Of a DNA stretch of 64,000 bases, positions 45,561-54,326 are shown in pieces (positions within the stretch are counted from its first letter, which is position 1; every line of letters begins with the position of its first letter). Origin of the DNA: Herbaspirillum rhizosphaerae. Its GTDB lineage: Bacteria > Pseudomonadota > Gammaproteobacteria > Burkholderiales > Burkholderiaceae_D. The position numbers were made by a program, and so were the translations under genes. Below the pieces are notes generated by a model. The model was not told the DNA's origin. It saw only the letters and a list, made by a program, of their open reading frames with translations, and made no database searches. Location: contig NZ_LFLU01000018.1 in the NCBI RefSeq assembly GCF_001189965.1, positions 1 to 64,000 of the forward strand, in the 5' to 3' direction.

Positions 45561-46634
45561 TTAAACGGTGAAAGGATAAGAGCCCAGCAGCTTGAAGAAA
45601 GCAGCGTTCTCTTTTAATTCGGCCAGCGCCTTGGCGACTTTTTCGTCTTGCTCATGGCCTTCAAGGTCGACGTAGAAATAATATTCCCACGCCCCCATGC
45701 GCGCCGGACGCGACTCGAAGCGCGTCATCGACACGCCATGTTTTGCCAGCGGCGCCAGCAGGTTGTAGACCGCGCCGGCCTTGTTCGGCACCGACAGCAC
45801 GATAGAGGTCTGGTCGCGCCCCGACGGCGCAGTTTGCAGACGGCCGATCACCGCAAAGCGCGTGCGGTTGTGCGGATCGTCCTGGATATGCGCGTTGACG
45901 GTTTGCAGGCTGTATTTCTGCCCGGCGATCTCGCCGGCGATGGCGGCTACGGTGACATCTTCGCCGGCCATGCGCGCCGCTTCGGCATTCGATGCCACGG
46001 CCTGGCGCTCGATCGATGGGTAGTTCTGATTCAGCCACGCATTGCACTGCGCCAGCGCCTGCGAATGCGCACAGATGCGCGTGATGCCTTGCATGCCGCC
46101 GTCCTTGGTCATCAGGCTGTGATGCACCGGGATCGAAATTTCACCGCTGATACGCAGCGTGGTTTGCAGCAGCAGATCCAGCGTGCGGTTGATCACGCCT
46201 TCGGAAGAATTCTCGATCGGCACCACGCCGAAATCGGCAGTGCCGGCTTCAGCGTCGCGGAACACTTCGTCAATGGAAACGCAAGGCAAGCCCTCGACGG
46301 CGTGGCCGAATTGCTGATACACGGCTTGTTCGCTGAAGGTGCCTTCCGGGCCGAGATAGGCGACCACGACGCGCTTTTCCAGCGCGCGGCAAGCCGACAT
46401 GACTTCGCGGAAAATGGTCTGGATGTCAGAGCCCAGCAACGGGCCGGGATTGCGCTCGGCCGCCTTGCGCAACACCTGCGCTTCTCGCTCGGGACGGAAC
46501 ACCGGCGCATTGGTCTCGGCCTTCACATGGCCGACCTCCTGCGCAACGCGGGCGCGCTGGTTCAGCAAATCGAGGATTTGCGCATCGATAGCGTCGATTT
46601 TCTGACGCAGGGGTAAGAGTTTATCGTCACTCAT
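45561..46634 (-). CDS. pheA: Bifunctional chorismate mutase/prephenate dehydratase
   Basis: Makes phenylpyruvate from chorismate. Residues about 1-90 are an AroQ chorismate mutase (LLPLRQKIDAIDAQILDLLNQRARVAQEVG). The middle is the prephenate dehydratase domain (VAYLGPEGTFSEQAVYQQFG, VPIENSSEGVINRTLDLLL). The C-terminal ACT domain carries the ESRPARMGAWEYYFYVDLEGH motif that binds phenylalanine for feedback. Between it and serC lies a long hairpin at 46699-46803. Confidence 0.96.
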   Translation of the reverse strand: MSDDKLLPLRQKIDAIDAQILDLLNQRARVAQEVGHVKAETNAPVFRPEREAQVLRKAAERNPGPLLGSDIQTIFREVMSACRALEKRVVVAYLGPEGTFSEQAVYQQFGHAVEGLPCVSIDEVFRDAEAGTADFGVVPIENSSEGVINRTLDLLLQTTLRISGEISIPVHHSLMTKDGGMQGITRICAHSQALAQCNAWLNQNYPSIERQAVASNAEAARMAGEDVTVAAIAGEIAGQKYSLQTVNAHIQDDPHNRTRFAVIGRLQTAPSGRDQTSIVLSVPNKAGAVYNLLAPLAKHGVSMTRFESRPARMGAWEYYFYVDLEGHEQDEKVAKALAELKENAAFFKLLGSYPFTV

Positions 46635-46698
46635 AGAGGTCTTTCTGATTCAGTCTTATTCCGGCCGTTACAGGAAACGTTTTTCCATCCGGCTCTCG

Positions 46699-46803
46699 GA
46701 GAGCGGCTGACAAAGCGCCGGTGGCAAGGCGCGCCGACGCAGACAGTGCGCTAGCACGGCAAGGAGGCGCAACGCCGCCAGCGGTGCTTTGCCAGTCGCT
46801 CTC
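46699..46803. repeat. Intra-operon hairpin of about 105 bp between serC and pheA
   Basis: The left arm GAGAGCGGCTGACAAAGCGC and onward matches the reverse complement of the right arm (GAGAGCGACTGGCAAAGCAC) across about 40 bp with few mismatches. The loop region holds GTGCGCTAGCAC. It ends within the serC stop codon at 46802-46804. It is not a T-run terminator. It looks like a REP-type element but does not match the 9587/14568 repeat. Confidence 0.8.
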
Positions 46804-47899
46804 AGCCGTGAGTTTGTTCGAAGTCGCGGAGATACGTCACCAGCGCCTCAACACCTTCAATCGGCATCGCGTTGTAGATCGATGCGCGCATGCCGCCGAC
46901 CGACTTGTGGCCTTTCAGCTGCAGCAGACCGCGCTCTTTGGCGCCGGTCAGGAATGTCTCGTTCAATGTCTCGTCATGCAGGAAAAACGGCGCGTTCATG
47001 CGCGAGCGGCAGTCCCTGGCAATGCGGGTTTTATAAAATTCAGTGCTATCCAGATAGTTGTACAGCAAGTCCGCCTTGGCGATATTGCGGCGCTCCATCT
47101 CGGCCACGCCGCCCTGGCGCTTGAGCCACTGGAACACCAGGCCGGCGATGTAAATCGCGTAGGTCGGCGGCGTGTTGTACATGGAGTCGTTGTCGGCGAC
47201 GATTTTCCAGTTGAAAGCGGAAGGACAGATCGGCAAGGCATGGCCCAGCAGGTCTTCGCGCACGATGACGATGGTCAGGCCGGCCGGACCGATATTCTTT
47301 TGCGCACCGCCGTAGATGACCCCATATTTGGAAACATCCACCGCGCGCGACAGAATGTGCGACGACATGTCGGCGACGATAGGCGCATTGTCGGTATCGG
47401 CAGCAACGTCAGGCGTGAACTGGTACTCGACGCCGTCGATGGTTTCGTTGGTGCACAGGTGAACGTAGGCGGCATCGCGCGACAGCTTCCACGACTCGCG
47501 CGCCGGAATGCTGGCGAACTTCTCCGCCTCGGACGATGCGGCGACATTGACCTCGCAATAACGGCGCGCTTCCTTGATCGACTTGGTCGACCACGAACCG
47601 GTGTTGACGTAATCGGCAACGCCGGTCTTGCCGCGCAGCGCCGCCAGATTCATCGGGATGATGGCGTTCTCGGCGATGGCGCCGCCTTGCAGGAACAGGA
47701 TCTTGTAATCGGATGGAACCGCAAACAGCTCGCGCATATCGCGCAATGCTGCTTCGATGATCGACATGTATTCCTTGCCGCGATGGCTCATTTCCATCAC
47801 GGACATGCCGCTGCCGTGCCAGTCCAGCATTTCATCGGCAGCTTGCTGCAATACTTCTTTCGGCAATACGGCCGGGCCAGCGGAAAAATTGTAGACCAT
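46802..47899 (-). CDS. serC: Phosphoserine aminotransferase
   Basis: Converts 3-phosphohydroxypyruvate to phosphoserine, also used in pyridoxal phosphate synthesis. The 365 residues start at the ATG at 47899 ([20 protein letters not shown]); a longer in-frame start has no support. The PLP lysine is in [21 protein letters not shown]. It is the first gene of the serC-pheA-hisC-tyrA-aroA run and is 163 bp from gyrA, with a terminator at 48019-48047 in between. Confidence 0.96.
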   Translation of the reverse strand: MVYNFSAGPAVLPKEVLQQAADEMLDWHGSGMSVMEMSHRGKEYMSIIEAALRDMRELFAVPSDYKILFLQGGAIAENAIIPMNLAALRGKTGVADYVNTGSWSTKSIKEARRYCEVNVAASSEAEKFASIPARESWKLSRDAAYVHLCTNETIDGVEYQFTPDVAADTDNAPIVADMSSHILSRAVDVSKYGVIYGGAQKNIGPAGLTIVIVREDLLGHALPICPSAFNWKIVADNDSMYNTPPTYAIYIAGLVFQWLKRQGGVAEMERRNIAKADLLYNYLDSTEFYKTRIARDCRSRMNAPFFLHDETLNETFLTGAKERGLLQLKGHKSVGGMRASIYNAMPIEGVEALVTYLRDFEQTHG

Positions 47900-48018
47900 G
47901 ATCCAGGATAAAAATAAAGAAAAGACGAAGCAACGATACAAGAACGCAAGCAGGAAAGACAGGAACAGAAAGCCCGGCAAACAGGCGGAACAAACAAAAC
48001 AATAAGTGCGGCAGGATG

Positions 48019-48047
48019 AAAATGACCGGCCATCAGCCGGTCATTTT
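48019..48047 (-). terminator. Terminator of gyrA
   Basis: An AAAATGACCGGC/GCCGGTCATTTT stem with a CATCA loop, 15 bp past the gyrA stop codon. On the minus strand the descending arm ends in TTTTC, so it is of medium strength. Confidence 0.75.
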
Positions 48048-48061
48048 CTGTTCAGCCCGGC

Positions 48062-50734
48062 TTATTCCGCAGGTGCGTCGCCTTCGCCGGCAGCAGCATC
48101 GCCACCTTCGGAACCAACAGCACCTTCGACATCGTCTTCAGCCTTGTCTTCTTCGGCATCGGACTCGACCACACGCTGCAAACCGCTCAGCTTGGTGCCG
48201 TCTTCCACTGCGATCAGCGTCACGCCTTGCGTTGCGCGACCCATTTCACGGATTTCCGCGACGCGGGTACGGATCAGCACGCCGCCGGTGGTAATCAGCA
48301 TGATTTCATCGCTGGCTTCCACCAGTGTTGCCGCAACTACCTTGCCGTTGCGCTCGCTGGTCTGGATGGCGATCATGCCCTTGGTGCCGCGGCCGTGACG
48401 GGTGTATTCCGTGATCGGCGTACGTTTGCCGAAGCCGTTTTCGGTTGCCGTCAGAACGGACTGCTGTTCGTTTTCGGCGACCAACAGGGCGATGACCTGC
48501 TGACCGTCTTCCAAGTTCATGCCGCGCACGCCGCGCGCCGTGCGGCCCATCGGACGCACGTCGTTTTCGTCAAAGCGCACGGCCTTGCCGGAATCGGAGA
48601 ACAGCATGACGTCGTGCTGACCGTCAGTCAGCGCAGCGCCGATCAGGAAGTCGCCCTCGTCGAGGTCGACCGCGATGATGCCGGCCTTGCGCGGATTGCT
48701 GAAGTCGGACAGCGGCGTCTTCTTGACGGTGCCGAGGCTGGTCGACATGAAGACGTAACGGTCTTCAGGGAAAGTACGATTCTCGCCGGAAACCGGCAAG
48801 ATGACCGTGATCTTTTCGCCGTCTTGCAGCGGGAACATGTTGACGATAGGCTTGCCGCGCGAATTGCGCGAGCCTTGCGGCACTTCCCACACCTTCAGCC
48901 AGTACATGCGGCCGCGGTTGGAGAAGCACAGGATGTAGTCATGCGTGTTGGCGATGAACAGCTGGTCGATCCAGTCGTCGTCCTTGGTCGCCATGGCTTG
49001 CTTGCCGCGGCCGCCGCGTTTTTGCGCGCGGTATTCGGAAACCGGTTGCGACTTCATGTAGCCGGTGTGCGACAAGGTCACGACCAGGTCTTGCGGCGTG
49101 ATCAGGTCTTCGGTGCCGAGGTCGGTAGCGTTGAGTTCGATGGTCGAACGGCGCTCGTCCTTGGCGCCGATGCCGAAGTCGTTCTTGGCGGCGTTCAGTT
49201 CGTCGGTGATGATTGCAGTAACGCGAGCCGGCTTGGACAGAATGTCCAGCAAGTCGGCGATCTGCTCCATGACTTCCTTGTACTCGTTGACGATCTTGTC
49301 CTGCTCCAGACCGGTCAGACGCTGCAGACGCATTTGCAGGATTTCCTGCGCCTGATCGTCGGACAGCTTGTACAGGCCGTCGTTCTGGATACCGTAGTGC
49401 GTCGGCAGATTTTCCGGACGGAAGGCGTTGATGCCGCCGGTGTTTTCTGCGCCGGTACGCGCCAGCATCTCGCGCACCATGGACGAATCCCAGGCGCGCG
49501 CCATCAGTTCGGTCTTCGCGACCGGCGGCGTCGGCGCCGCACGGATGATAGCGATGAAGTCGTCGATGTTAGCCAGCGCAACGGCCAGGCCTTCCAGCAC
49601 GTGACCACGTTCGCGCGCCTTGCGCAGTTCGAAAATGGTGCGGCGGGTAACGACTTCACGGCGGTGCGACAGGAAGCATTCCAGCATCTGCTTCAGGTTC
49701 AGCAGCTTGGGCTGGCGATCGACCAGCGCCACCATGTTCATGCCGAAGGTGTCTTGCAGCTGCGTCTGCTTGTACAGATTGTTCAGCACGACCTCAGGCA
49801 CTTCGCCGCGCTTGAGTTCGATGACCACGCGCATGCCGGACTTGTCGGACTCGTCGCGCAGATCGGAAATACCGTCCAGCTTCTTGTCGCGCACCAGTTC
49901 GGCGATACGTTCCAGCAGCGCCTTCTTGTTGACCTGATACGGCAGCTCGTCGACGATGATCGCCGTACGGCCTTCGCGGCCGAATTCTTCGAAGTGCGTC
50001 TTGGCGCGCATGACCACCCGACCGCGGCCGGTGCGATAACCGTCGCGCACGCCGGAGACGCCGTAGATGATGCCGCCGGTCGGGAAGTCCGGCGCGGGGA
50101 TCAGCTCGATCAGTTCATCCACCGTGCAATTGGCATTCGACAACACGTGCAGCGCACCGTTGATGACTTCGGTGATGTTGTGCGGAGGAATGTTGGTCGC
50201 CATACCCACCGCGATACCGGACGAACCGTTAATCAGCAGATTGGGGATGCGAGTCGGCAGAACCGAAGGTTCTTTTTCCTTGCCGTCGTAGTTGGGATCG
50301 AAATCGACGGTTTCTTTTTCGATGTCGGCCAGCAGCTCGTTGGCGATCTTGTCGAGGCGACACTCGGTGTAACGCATCGCCGCCGCGCCGTCGCCGTCGA
50401 TCGAACCGAAGTTGCCCTGGCCGTCGACCAGCATGTAGCGCAGCGAAAAGTCCTGCGCCATACGCACCAGCGTGTCGTAAATCGAAGCGTCGCCGTGCGG
50501 GTGATACTTACCCATGACTTCACCGACCACACGCGCACACTTCACGAACGGGCGGTTCCAGACGTTGTTCATCTCGTGCATGGCAAACAGCACGCGGCGG
50601 TGCACCGGCTTCAAGCCGTCACGCACGTCCGGCAGAGCACGGCCCACGATCACGCTCATCGCGTAGTCGAGGTAGCTCTTGCGCATCTCTTCTTCAAGGG
50701 AAATGGGGATGGTTTCTTTGGCGAATTGATCCAT
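48062..50734 (-). CDS. gyrA: DNA gyrase subunit A
   Basis: The 890-residue breakage-reunion subunit of gyrase. The start is the ATG at 50734 ([16 protein letters not shown]); an in-frame TTG two codons upstream is not needed. The catalytic tyrosine is Tyr122 in [13 protein letters not shown]. The QRDR runs through residues 67-106 ([18 protein letters not shown]); it has Ala83 where Escherichia coli has Ser83, with Ser84 and Asp87. Six GyrA-box/beta-pinwheel repeats follow, with the GyrA-box sequence QKRGGRGK near residue 560. The C-terminal tail is acidic. Confidence 0.96.
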   Translation of the reverse strand: MDQFAKETIPISLEEEMRKSYLDYAMSVIVGRALPDVRDGLKPVHRRVLFAMHEMNNVWNRPFVKCARVVGEVMGKYHPHGDASIYDTLVRMAQDFSLRYMLVDGQGNFGSIDGDGAAAMRYTECRLDKIANELLADIEKETVDFDPNYDGKEKEPSVLPTRIPNLLINGSSGIAVGMATNIPPHNITEVINGALHVLSNANCTVDELIELIPAPDFPTGGIIYGVSGVRDGYRTGRGRVVMRAKTHFEEFGREGRTAIIVDELPYQVNKKALLERIAELVRDKKLDGISDLRDESDKSGMRVVIELKRGEVPEVVLNNLYKQTQLQDTFGMNMVALVDRQPKLLNLKQMLECFLSHRREVVTRRTIFELRKARERGHVLEGLAVALANIDDFIAIIRAAPTPPVAKTELMARAWDSSMVREMLARTGAENTGGINAFRPENLPTHYGIQNDGLYKLSDDQAQEILQMRLQRLTGLEQDKIVNEYKEVMEQIADLLDILSKPARVTAIITDELNAAKNDFGIGAKDERRSTIELNATDLGTEDLITPQDLVVTLSHTGYMKSQPVSEYRAQKRGGRGKQAMATKDDDWIDQLFIANTHDYILCFSNRGRMYWLKVWEVPQGSRNSRGKPIVNMFPLQDGEKITVILPVSGENRTFPEDRYVFMSTSLGTVKKTPLSDFSNPRKAGIIAVDLDEGDFLIGAALTDGQHDVMLFSDSGKAVRFDENDVRPMGRTARGVRGMNLEDGQQVIALLVAENEQQSVLTATENGFGKRTPITEYTRHGRGTKGMIAIQTSERNGKVVAATLVEASDEIMLITTGGVLIRTRVAEIREMGRATQGVTLIAVEDGTKLSGLQRVVESDAEEDKAEDDVEGAVGSEGGDAAAGEGDAPAE

Positions 50735-51066
50735 TGGCAAGTCGGAAGGTATTGATCTTGGTTGTTAAATCAGGCCCGCAACAGCATGCTGGAAACGTCC
50801 ACAGCGGGTAGCGACTTTAAACCAAGCATTCTAGCACGGCGAGCCCTGTTGCCACGGGTTTTAGCTCTGGAGCAATATGCAGCCGCCGGCATAAACAGTT
50901 GGAGGCAAGGCGGCAATTATGATTAAAATGCGAGCCTTCCCTGAAAAAATTGCAAATCCGAAGCAAGAGGCATTTTTTCTTTGCGGCAAAATCGGCCCTT
51001 GCCAGCGCCTTTTGCAGCCAATCCCAACCTAATCCGCCTCGCCACTGCTTCAACATACTAATTAAT
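50735..51066. other. Divergent gap between gyrA and an OmpA-family gene
   Basis: 332 bp. It must hold promoters for gyrA (minus) and the OmpA-family gene at 51067 (plus). An AT-rich TAATTAAT lies just before the OmpA start, and no good Shine-Dalgarno is visible there. No small gene or terminator is seen. Confidence 0.4.
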
Positions 51067-51753
51067 ATGTCATATAAATTTACTGCCGGACTCCTGCTCA
51101 GCCTGCTCGCCGCCTCTGCCGGCGCACAGAATTTCACCAACATCCCGGCGACGCCCGCCTCGTCCGCTTACAACCAGGACAACCAGGGCAATGTTGCGCG
51201 CAGTCAATACGGACTGTGCTGGCGCACGGGTTATTGGACACCCTCCGATTCGGTGACCGGCTGCGACGGCGATCTGCAACCGCCTGTCGCCAATCCGATT
51301 GCGCCGGCGCTGGTCAGCAATCCGACGGCGATCAGCGCTGCCGGCCAGGTCATGCCGGCCGACGCGGAAAACTGCAACTTCACCGTCACCCTGAGCGGCG
51401 ACCAGACCTTCGGCTTCGGCACGGCTAAATTGAATAGCGCCGCTGCCGGCATTCTGGATAAGGAAGTCGTCGAAAAGCTGAAAACATGCAGCCAGATTGA
51501 CAACATTATCGTGACCGGCCACGCCGATCGCCTTGGCGCTCAGAAACATAATCAGGAAATCTCACTCAAACGGGCAGAAGCCGTTTCTGCGTTTCTGAAA
51601 GGCAAAAATGTTTCCGCACCGATCCAAACCGTCGGCGCCGGCAATAATGAACCGATCACCAACTGCAGCGACAAGCTTGCCGGAAAGAAATTAACAAGCT
51701 GCCTATCACCTGACCGGCGTGTGGTTATTTCAGTGCAAGGGCATGAAAAATAA
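51067..51753 (+). CDS. OmpA-family protein, divergent paralogue
   Basis: A 228-residue envelope protein starting at the ATG at 51067. It has a signal peptide (MSYKFTAGLLLSLLAASAGA), a short linker with SQYGLCWRTGYWTPSDS, then a peptidoglycan-binding OmpA C-terminal domain (TVTLSGDQTFGFGTAKLNSA, then IIVTGHADRLGAQKHNQEISLKRAEAVSAFLKGKNV). The domain is less canonical than in the neighbour at 52035. The two genes are on the same strand, 281 bp apart, and probably arose by duplication, then diverged. No beta-barrel domain is present, so this is not full OmpA. Confidence 0.9.
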   Translation: MSYKFTAGLLLSLLAASAGAQNFTNIPATPASSAYNQDNQGNVARSQYGLCWRTGYWTPSDSVTGCDGDLQPPVANPIAPALVSNPTAISAAGQVMPADAENCNFTVTLSGDQTFGFGTAKLNSAAAGILDKEVVEKLKTCSQIDNIIVTGHADRLGAQKHNQEISLKRAEAVSAFLKGKNVSAPIQTVGAGNNEPITNCSDKLAGKKLTSCLSPDRRVVISVQGHEK

Positions 51754-52034
51754 GGTTTTTTACGCAAAAATTGGCTTTTTTGGCAACTCATATAGTGTGT
51801 TCATAGAGGTAAACGTCTTGTTACCAAAAAACAACAGAGTGTTAAAAACGTTGATTGGACTATTTGGCAACGTTCGCCGATTGCACCAGCCTGTGGCAGA
51901 ATGGCGGCTAAGTTCATTGCACGGCTCCTGCAAAGGGACGTGTGACGACCTGAACACATGATATTATTCGTTTTTTTGATGTCGTAATTTTGTAGCGCAG
52001 TTTATCTGCGGATATCTCACCCGAGAGGAGAAAC

Positions 52035-52658
52035 ATGAACAAATTAGCAAAACTCGTCTTCGCTGCTGCGTCCGCAGCCATCGCTCTGTCTGCGACTGCA
52101 CAGGAAATCAAGGACATCAAGGTCCGTCCAAACAGCCTGTACCTGCAAGACGGTCGTGACGTTGTAACTCGCAGCGGTTTCGGTCTGTGCTGGCAAACTG
52201 CATTTGTTAACGGCCCTTGCGAAGAAGCTCCTGCTCCAGTAGCTGCTGCTGCTGCCGCTCCTGCTGCTGCTCCAGCTCCTGCTGCTGCCGCTGCACCGAC
52301 ATCGGAAAAAGTCACCTACGCTGCTGACGCATTCTTCGACTTCGACAAGGCAGTCCTGAAGCCAGCCGGTAAGGCTAAGCTGGACGAACTGGTTGCTAAC
52401 CTGAACGGTCTGAACCTGGAAGTCATCATCGCTGTTGGCCACACTGACTCGGTCGGTTCGGTTGCTTACAACCAAAAACTGTCCGTCCGCCGCGCTGAAT
52501 CGGTCAAGGCATACCTGGTTTCCAAGGGTGTCGAAGCTAACCGCGTCTACACTGAAGGCAAGGGCAAATCGCAACCAGTCGCAGACAACAAGACTGCAGC
52601 TGGCCGCGCCAAGAACCGCCGCGTTGAAATCGAAGTTGTTGGCACACGTAACAAGTAA
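52035..52658 (+). CDS. OmpA-family outer membrane protein
   Basis: A 207-residue protein with a signal peptide (MNKLAKLVFAAASAAIALSATAQ), a GFGLCWQTAFVNGPCEE segment, an Ala/Pro-rich linker, then the OmpA/MotB peptidoglycan-binding domain (FFDFDKAVLKPAGKAKLDEL, IIAVGHTDSVGSVAYNQKLSVRRAESVKAYL, AAGRAKNRRVEIEV). Its ribosome-binding site is strong (GAGGAG). Codon use is highly biased toward optimal codons such as CTG, GCT and AAC, as in abundant envelope proteins. A terminator follows. It lacks the eight-strand barrel, so it resembles the short OmpA-like proteins of Burkholderiales. Confidence 0.92.
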   Translation: MNKLAKLVFAAASAAIALSATAQEIKDIKVRPNSLYLQDGRDVVTRSGFGLCWQTAFVNGPCEEAPAPVAAAAAAPAAAPAPAAAAAPTSEKVTYAADAFFDFDKAVLKPAGKAKLDELVANLNGLNLEVIIAVGHTDSVGSVAYNQKLSVRRAESVKAYLVSKGVEANRVYTEGKGKSQPVADNKTAAGRAKNRRVEIEVVGTRNK

Positions 52659-52686
52659 TTGCCGGCACGCGATTTTCAATCGAATT

Positions 52687-52712
52687 AAACCCCGCTTCGG
52701 CGGGGTTTTTTT
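52687..52712 (+). terminator. Terminator of the OmpA gene
   Basis: A CCCCGC/GCGGGG stem with a TTCG loop is followed by a run of seven T, 30 bp after the stop codon. It separates ompA from ubiG, whose start is 58 bp farther on. Confidence 0.92.
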
Positions 52713-52769
52713 ATGGAAATTTGTTTTGTGTCGGACAGCAAGCCGATTGCTTCGGCTATCATTCATCCT

Positions 52770-53465
52770 ATGAATGCCGATCCTCTAGAACTGCAAAAAT
52801 TTAGCGATCTCGCCCATCGTTGGTGGGATCCCACTTCCGAATTTCGTCCCTTGCACGAAATCAACCCGCTTCGCCTTGAGTGGATCAATGCCCGCGCGGC
52901 ATTGCCCGGCAAGAATGTGGTCGACATCGGCTGCGGCGGCGGCATCCTTGCCGAATCCATGGCACGCAAAGGCGCCAGAGTCACCGGCATCGACCTCTCC
53001 GAAAAAGCCCTGAAAGTCGCTGACTTGCACGGCATGGAATCCGGTGTTCAGGTCCGCTACGAAAAAATTGCCGCCGAGGATCTCGCCGCGCGTGAAGCCG
53101 GACAATTCGATGTCGTGACCTGCATGGAAATGCTGGAACACGTGCCCGATCCGGCCTCCATCGTGCGCGCCTGCTCCGCCCTCGCGAAACCGGGCGGCCA
53201 TGTATTCTTTTCCACCTTGAACCGCAATCCCAAAGCCTATCTGTTCGCCATTCTGGGCGCGGAGTATTTGCTGCGCATGCTGCCCAAGGGCACGCACGAT
53301 TACGCCAAATTCATCACGCCGGCCGAGCTGGCGCGTTTCATTCGCGAAGCAGACCTGGAACTCGACGGCATCAAGGGGCTTTCCTACAATCCTTTGACCA
53401 AACTGTATTCGATCAATCAGGACACCAGCGTCAACTACATGGTGGCTTGCCGCAAGCCGCTGTAA
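52770..53465 (+). CDS. ubiG: Bifunctional 2-polyprenyl-6-hydroxyphenol methylase/3-demethylubiquinol 3-O-methyltransferase
   Basis: Carries out both O-methylations of ubiquinone synthesis. The 231 residues from the ATG at 52770 ([21 protein letters not shown]) match UbiG; a longer in-frame start would lie within the terminator. The SAM-binding motif is [20 protein letters not shown] and the later motif is [24 protein letters not shown]. The gph gene follows by 64 bp, a common order in Burkholderiales. Confidence 0.96.
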   Translation: MNADPLELQKFSDLAHRWWDPTSEFRPLHEINPLRLEWINARAALPGKNVVDIGCGGGILAESMARKGARVTGIDLSEKALKVADLHGMESGVQVRYEKIAAEDLAAREAGQFDVVTCMEMLEHVPDPASIVRACSALAKPGGHVFFSTLNRNPKAYLFAILGAEYLLRMLPKGTHDYAKFITPAELARFIREADLELDGIKGLSYNPLTKLYSINQDTSVNYMVACRKPL

Positions 53466-53477
53466 CCGCTGGCATAA

Positions 53478-53503
53478 ACGAAGCCCGGATAAACGGGCTT
53501 CGT
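53478..53503. terminator. Weak hairpin between ubiG and gph
   Basis: A perfect ACGAAGCCCG/CGGGCTTCGT stem with a GATAAA loop, 13 bp past the ubiG stop. It lacks a T-run, so it is an unlikely intrinsic terminator and may be an mRNA stabiliser. Confidence 0.45.
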
Positions 53504-53529
53504 CCCCACAACAACGTCAGAAATTCACA

Positions 53530-54189
53530 ATGCCTCTGAAGAAGCCACGCGCCATCCTGTTCGACCTCGACGGCACACTCGCCGATACCGCCCCGGACCT
53601 CGCTGAAGCAGTCAATGCATTGCGCGCGGATCGCGGCCTGGAACCTACACCCTACGAATTGCTCCGTCCCGTCGCTTCGGCCGGCGCGCGCGGCCTGATC
53701 GGCGCCGCCTTCGGCATCAAGCCCGACGACGACGCCTACGAAGAATTGCGCGTCAGCTTCCTGAACCGCTACGAAGCGAACCTGGTCGTCAAAAGCAAAC
53801 TGTTCGACGGCATCCCCGATCTGTTGAAACAGTTGGAAGCGCAAGGCCTGGCCTGGGGCATCGTCACCAACAAGGCATCCCGCTTCACCGATCCGCTGGT
53901 GCCTCAGATCGGCCTGGGCCACGCCGGCTGCATCGTCTCCGGCGACACCACACCGCATACCAAACCGCATCCTGCGCCGCTGCTGGAAGCCGCCAGTCGC
54001 CTGCAGCTGCCTGCGGAGGATTGCTGGTACGTCGGCGACGACCTGCGCGACATCCAGGCCGGACGCGCGGCCGGCATGCAAACCGTGGCGGCTGCCTGGG
54101 GCTATTGCGGCCATGCGGAACCGGCGTCATGGGAAGCCGATGCACTGTTGCACGATCCGCTACACCTGCTTGACCTGATCAGGTCATAA
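53530..54189 (+). CDS. gph: Phosphoglycolate phosphatase
   Basis: A 219-residue HAD phosphatase that removes phosphate from 2-phosphoglycolate, a by-product of DNA repair and oxidative metabolism. The catalytic aspartates are Asp12 and Asp14 in FDLDGTLADTAPDLAEA; the second motif is VTNKASRFTD and the third is WYVGDDLRDIQAGRAAGM. It sits 64 bp after ubiG on the same strand, as in many Burkholderiales. Confidence 0.93.
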   Translation: MPLKKPRAILFDLDGTLADTAPDLAEAVNALRADRGLEPTPYELLRPVASAGARGLIGAAFGIKPDDDAYEELRVSFLNRYEANLVVKSKLFDGIPDLLKQLEAQGLAWGIVTNKASRFTDPLVPQIGLGHAGCIVSGDTTPHTKPHPAPLLEAASRLQLPAEDCWYVGDDLRDIQAGRAAGMQTVAAAWGYCGHAEPASWEADALLHDPLHLLDLIRS

Positions 54190-54326
54190 TCACCCTGATC
54201 TCAATCGTCGCATTTATTGCAATTGCAGTGCAGCCGGAAGCCCGCTTCCATCCGACTTCCGGCCACATCAAAATATATTGAAGGCGTTTGCCTGCCGCGA
54301 GCGCACTTCTCCACGAGGAAACGATC

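Noticed and set aside
46699-46803. The serC-pheA hairpin as a third copy of the 9587/14568 repeat
   Set aside because: It shares neither the GTACTTAAGTAC centre nor the CTGCGAGG/CTCTCGCTACAG arms, so it is treated as a separate element.
48227-50755. An 842-residue plus-strand frame opposite gyrA
   Set aside because: It lies antisense to the conserved gyrA reading and has no domain of its own.
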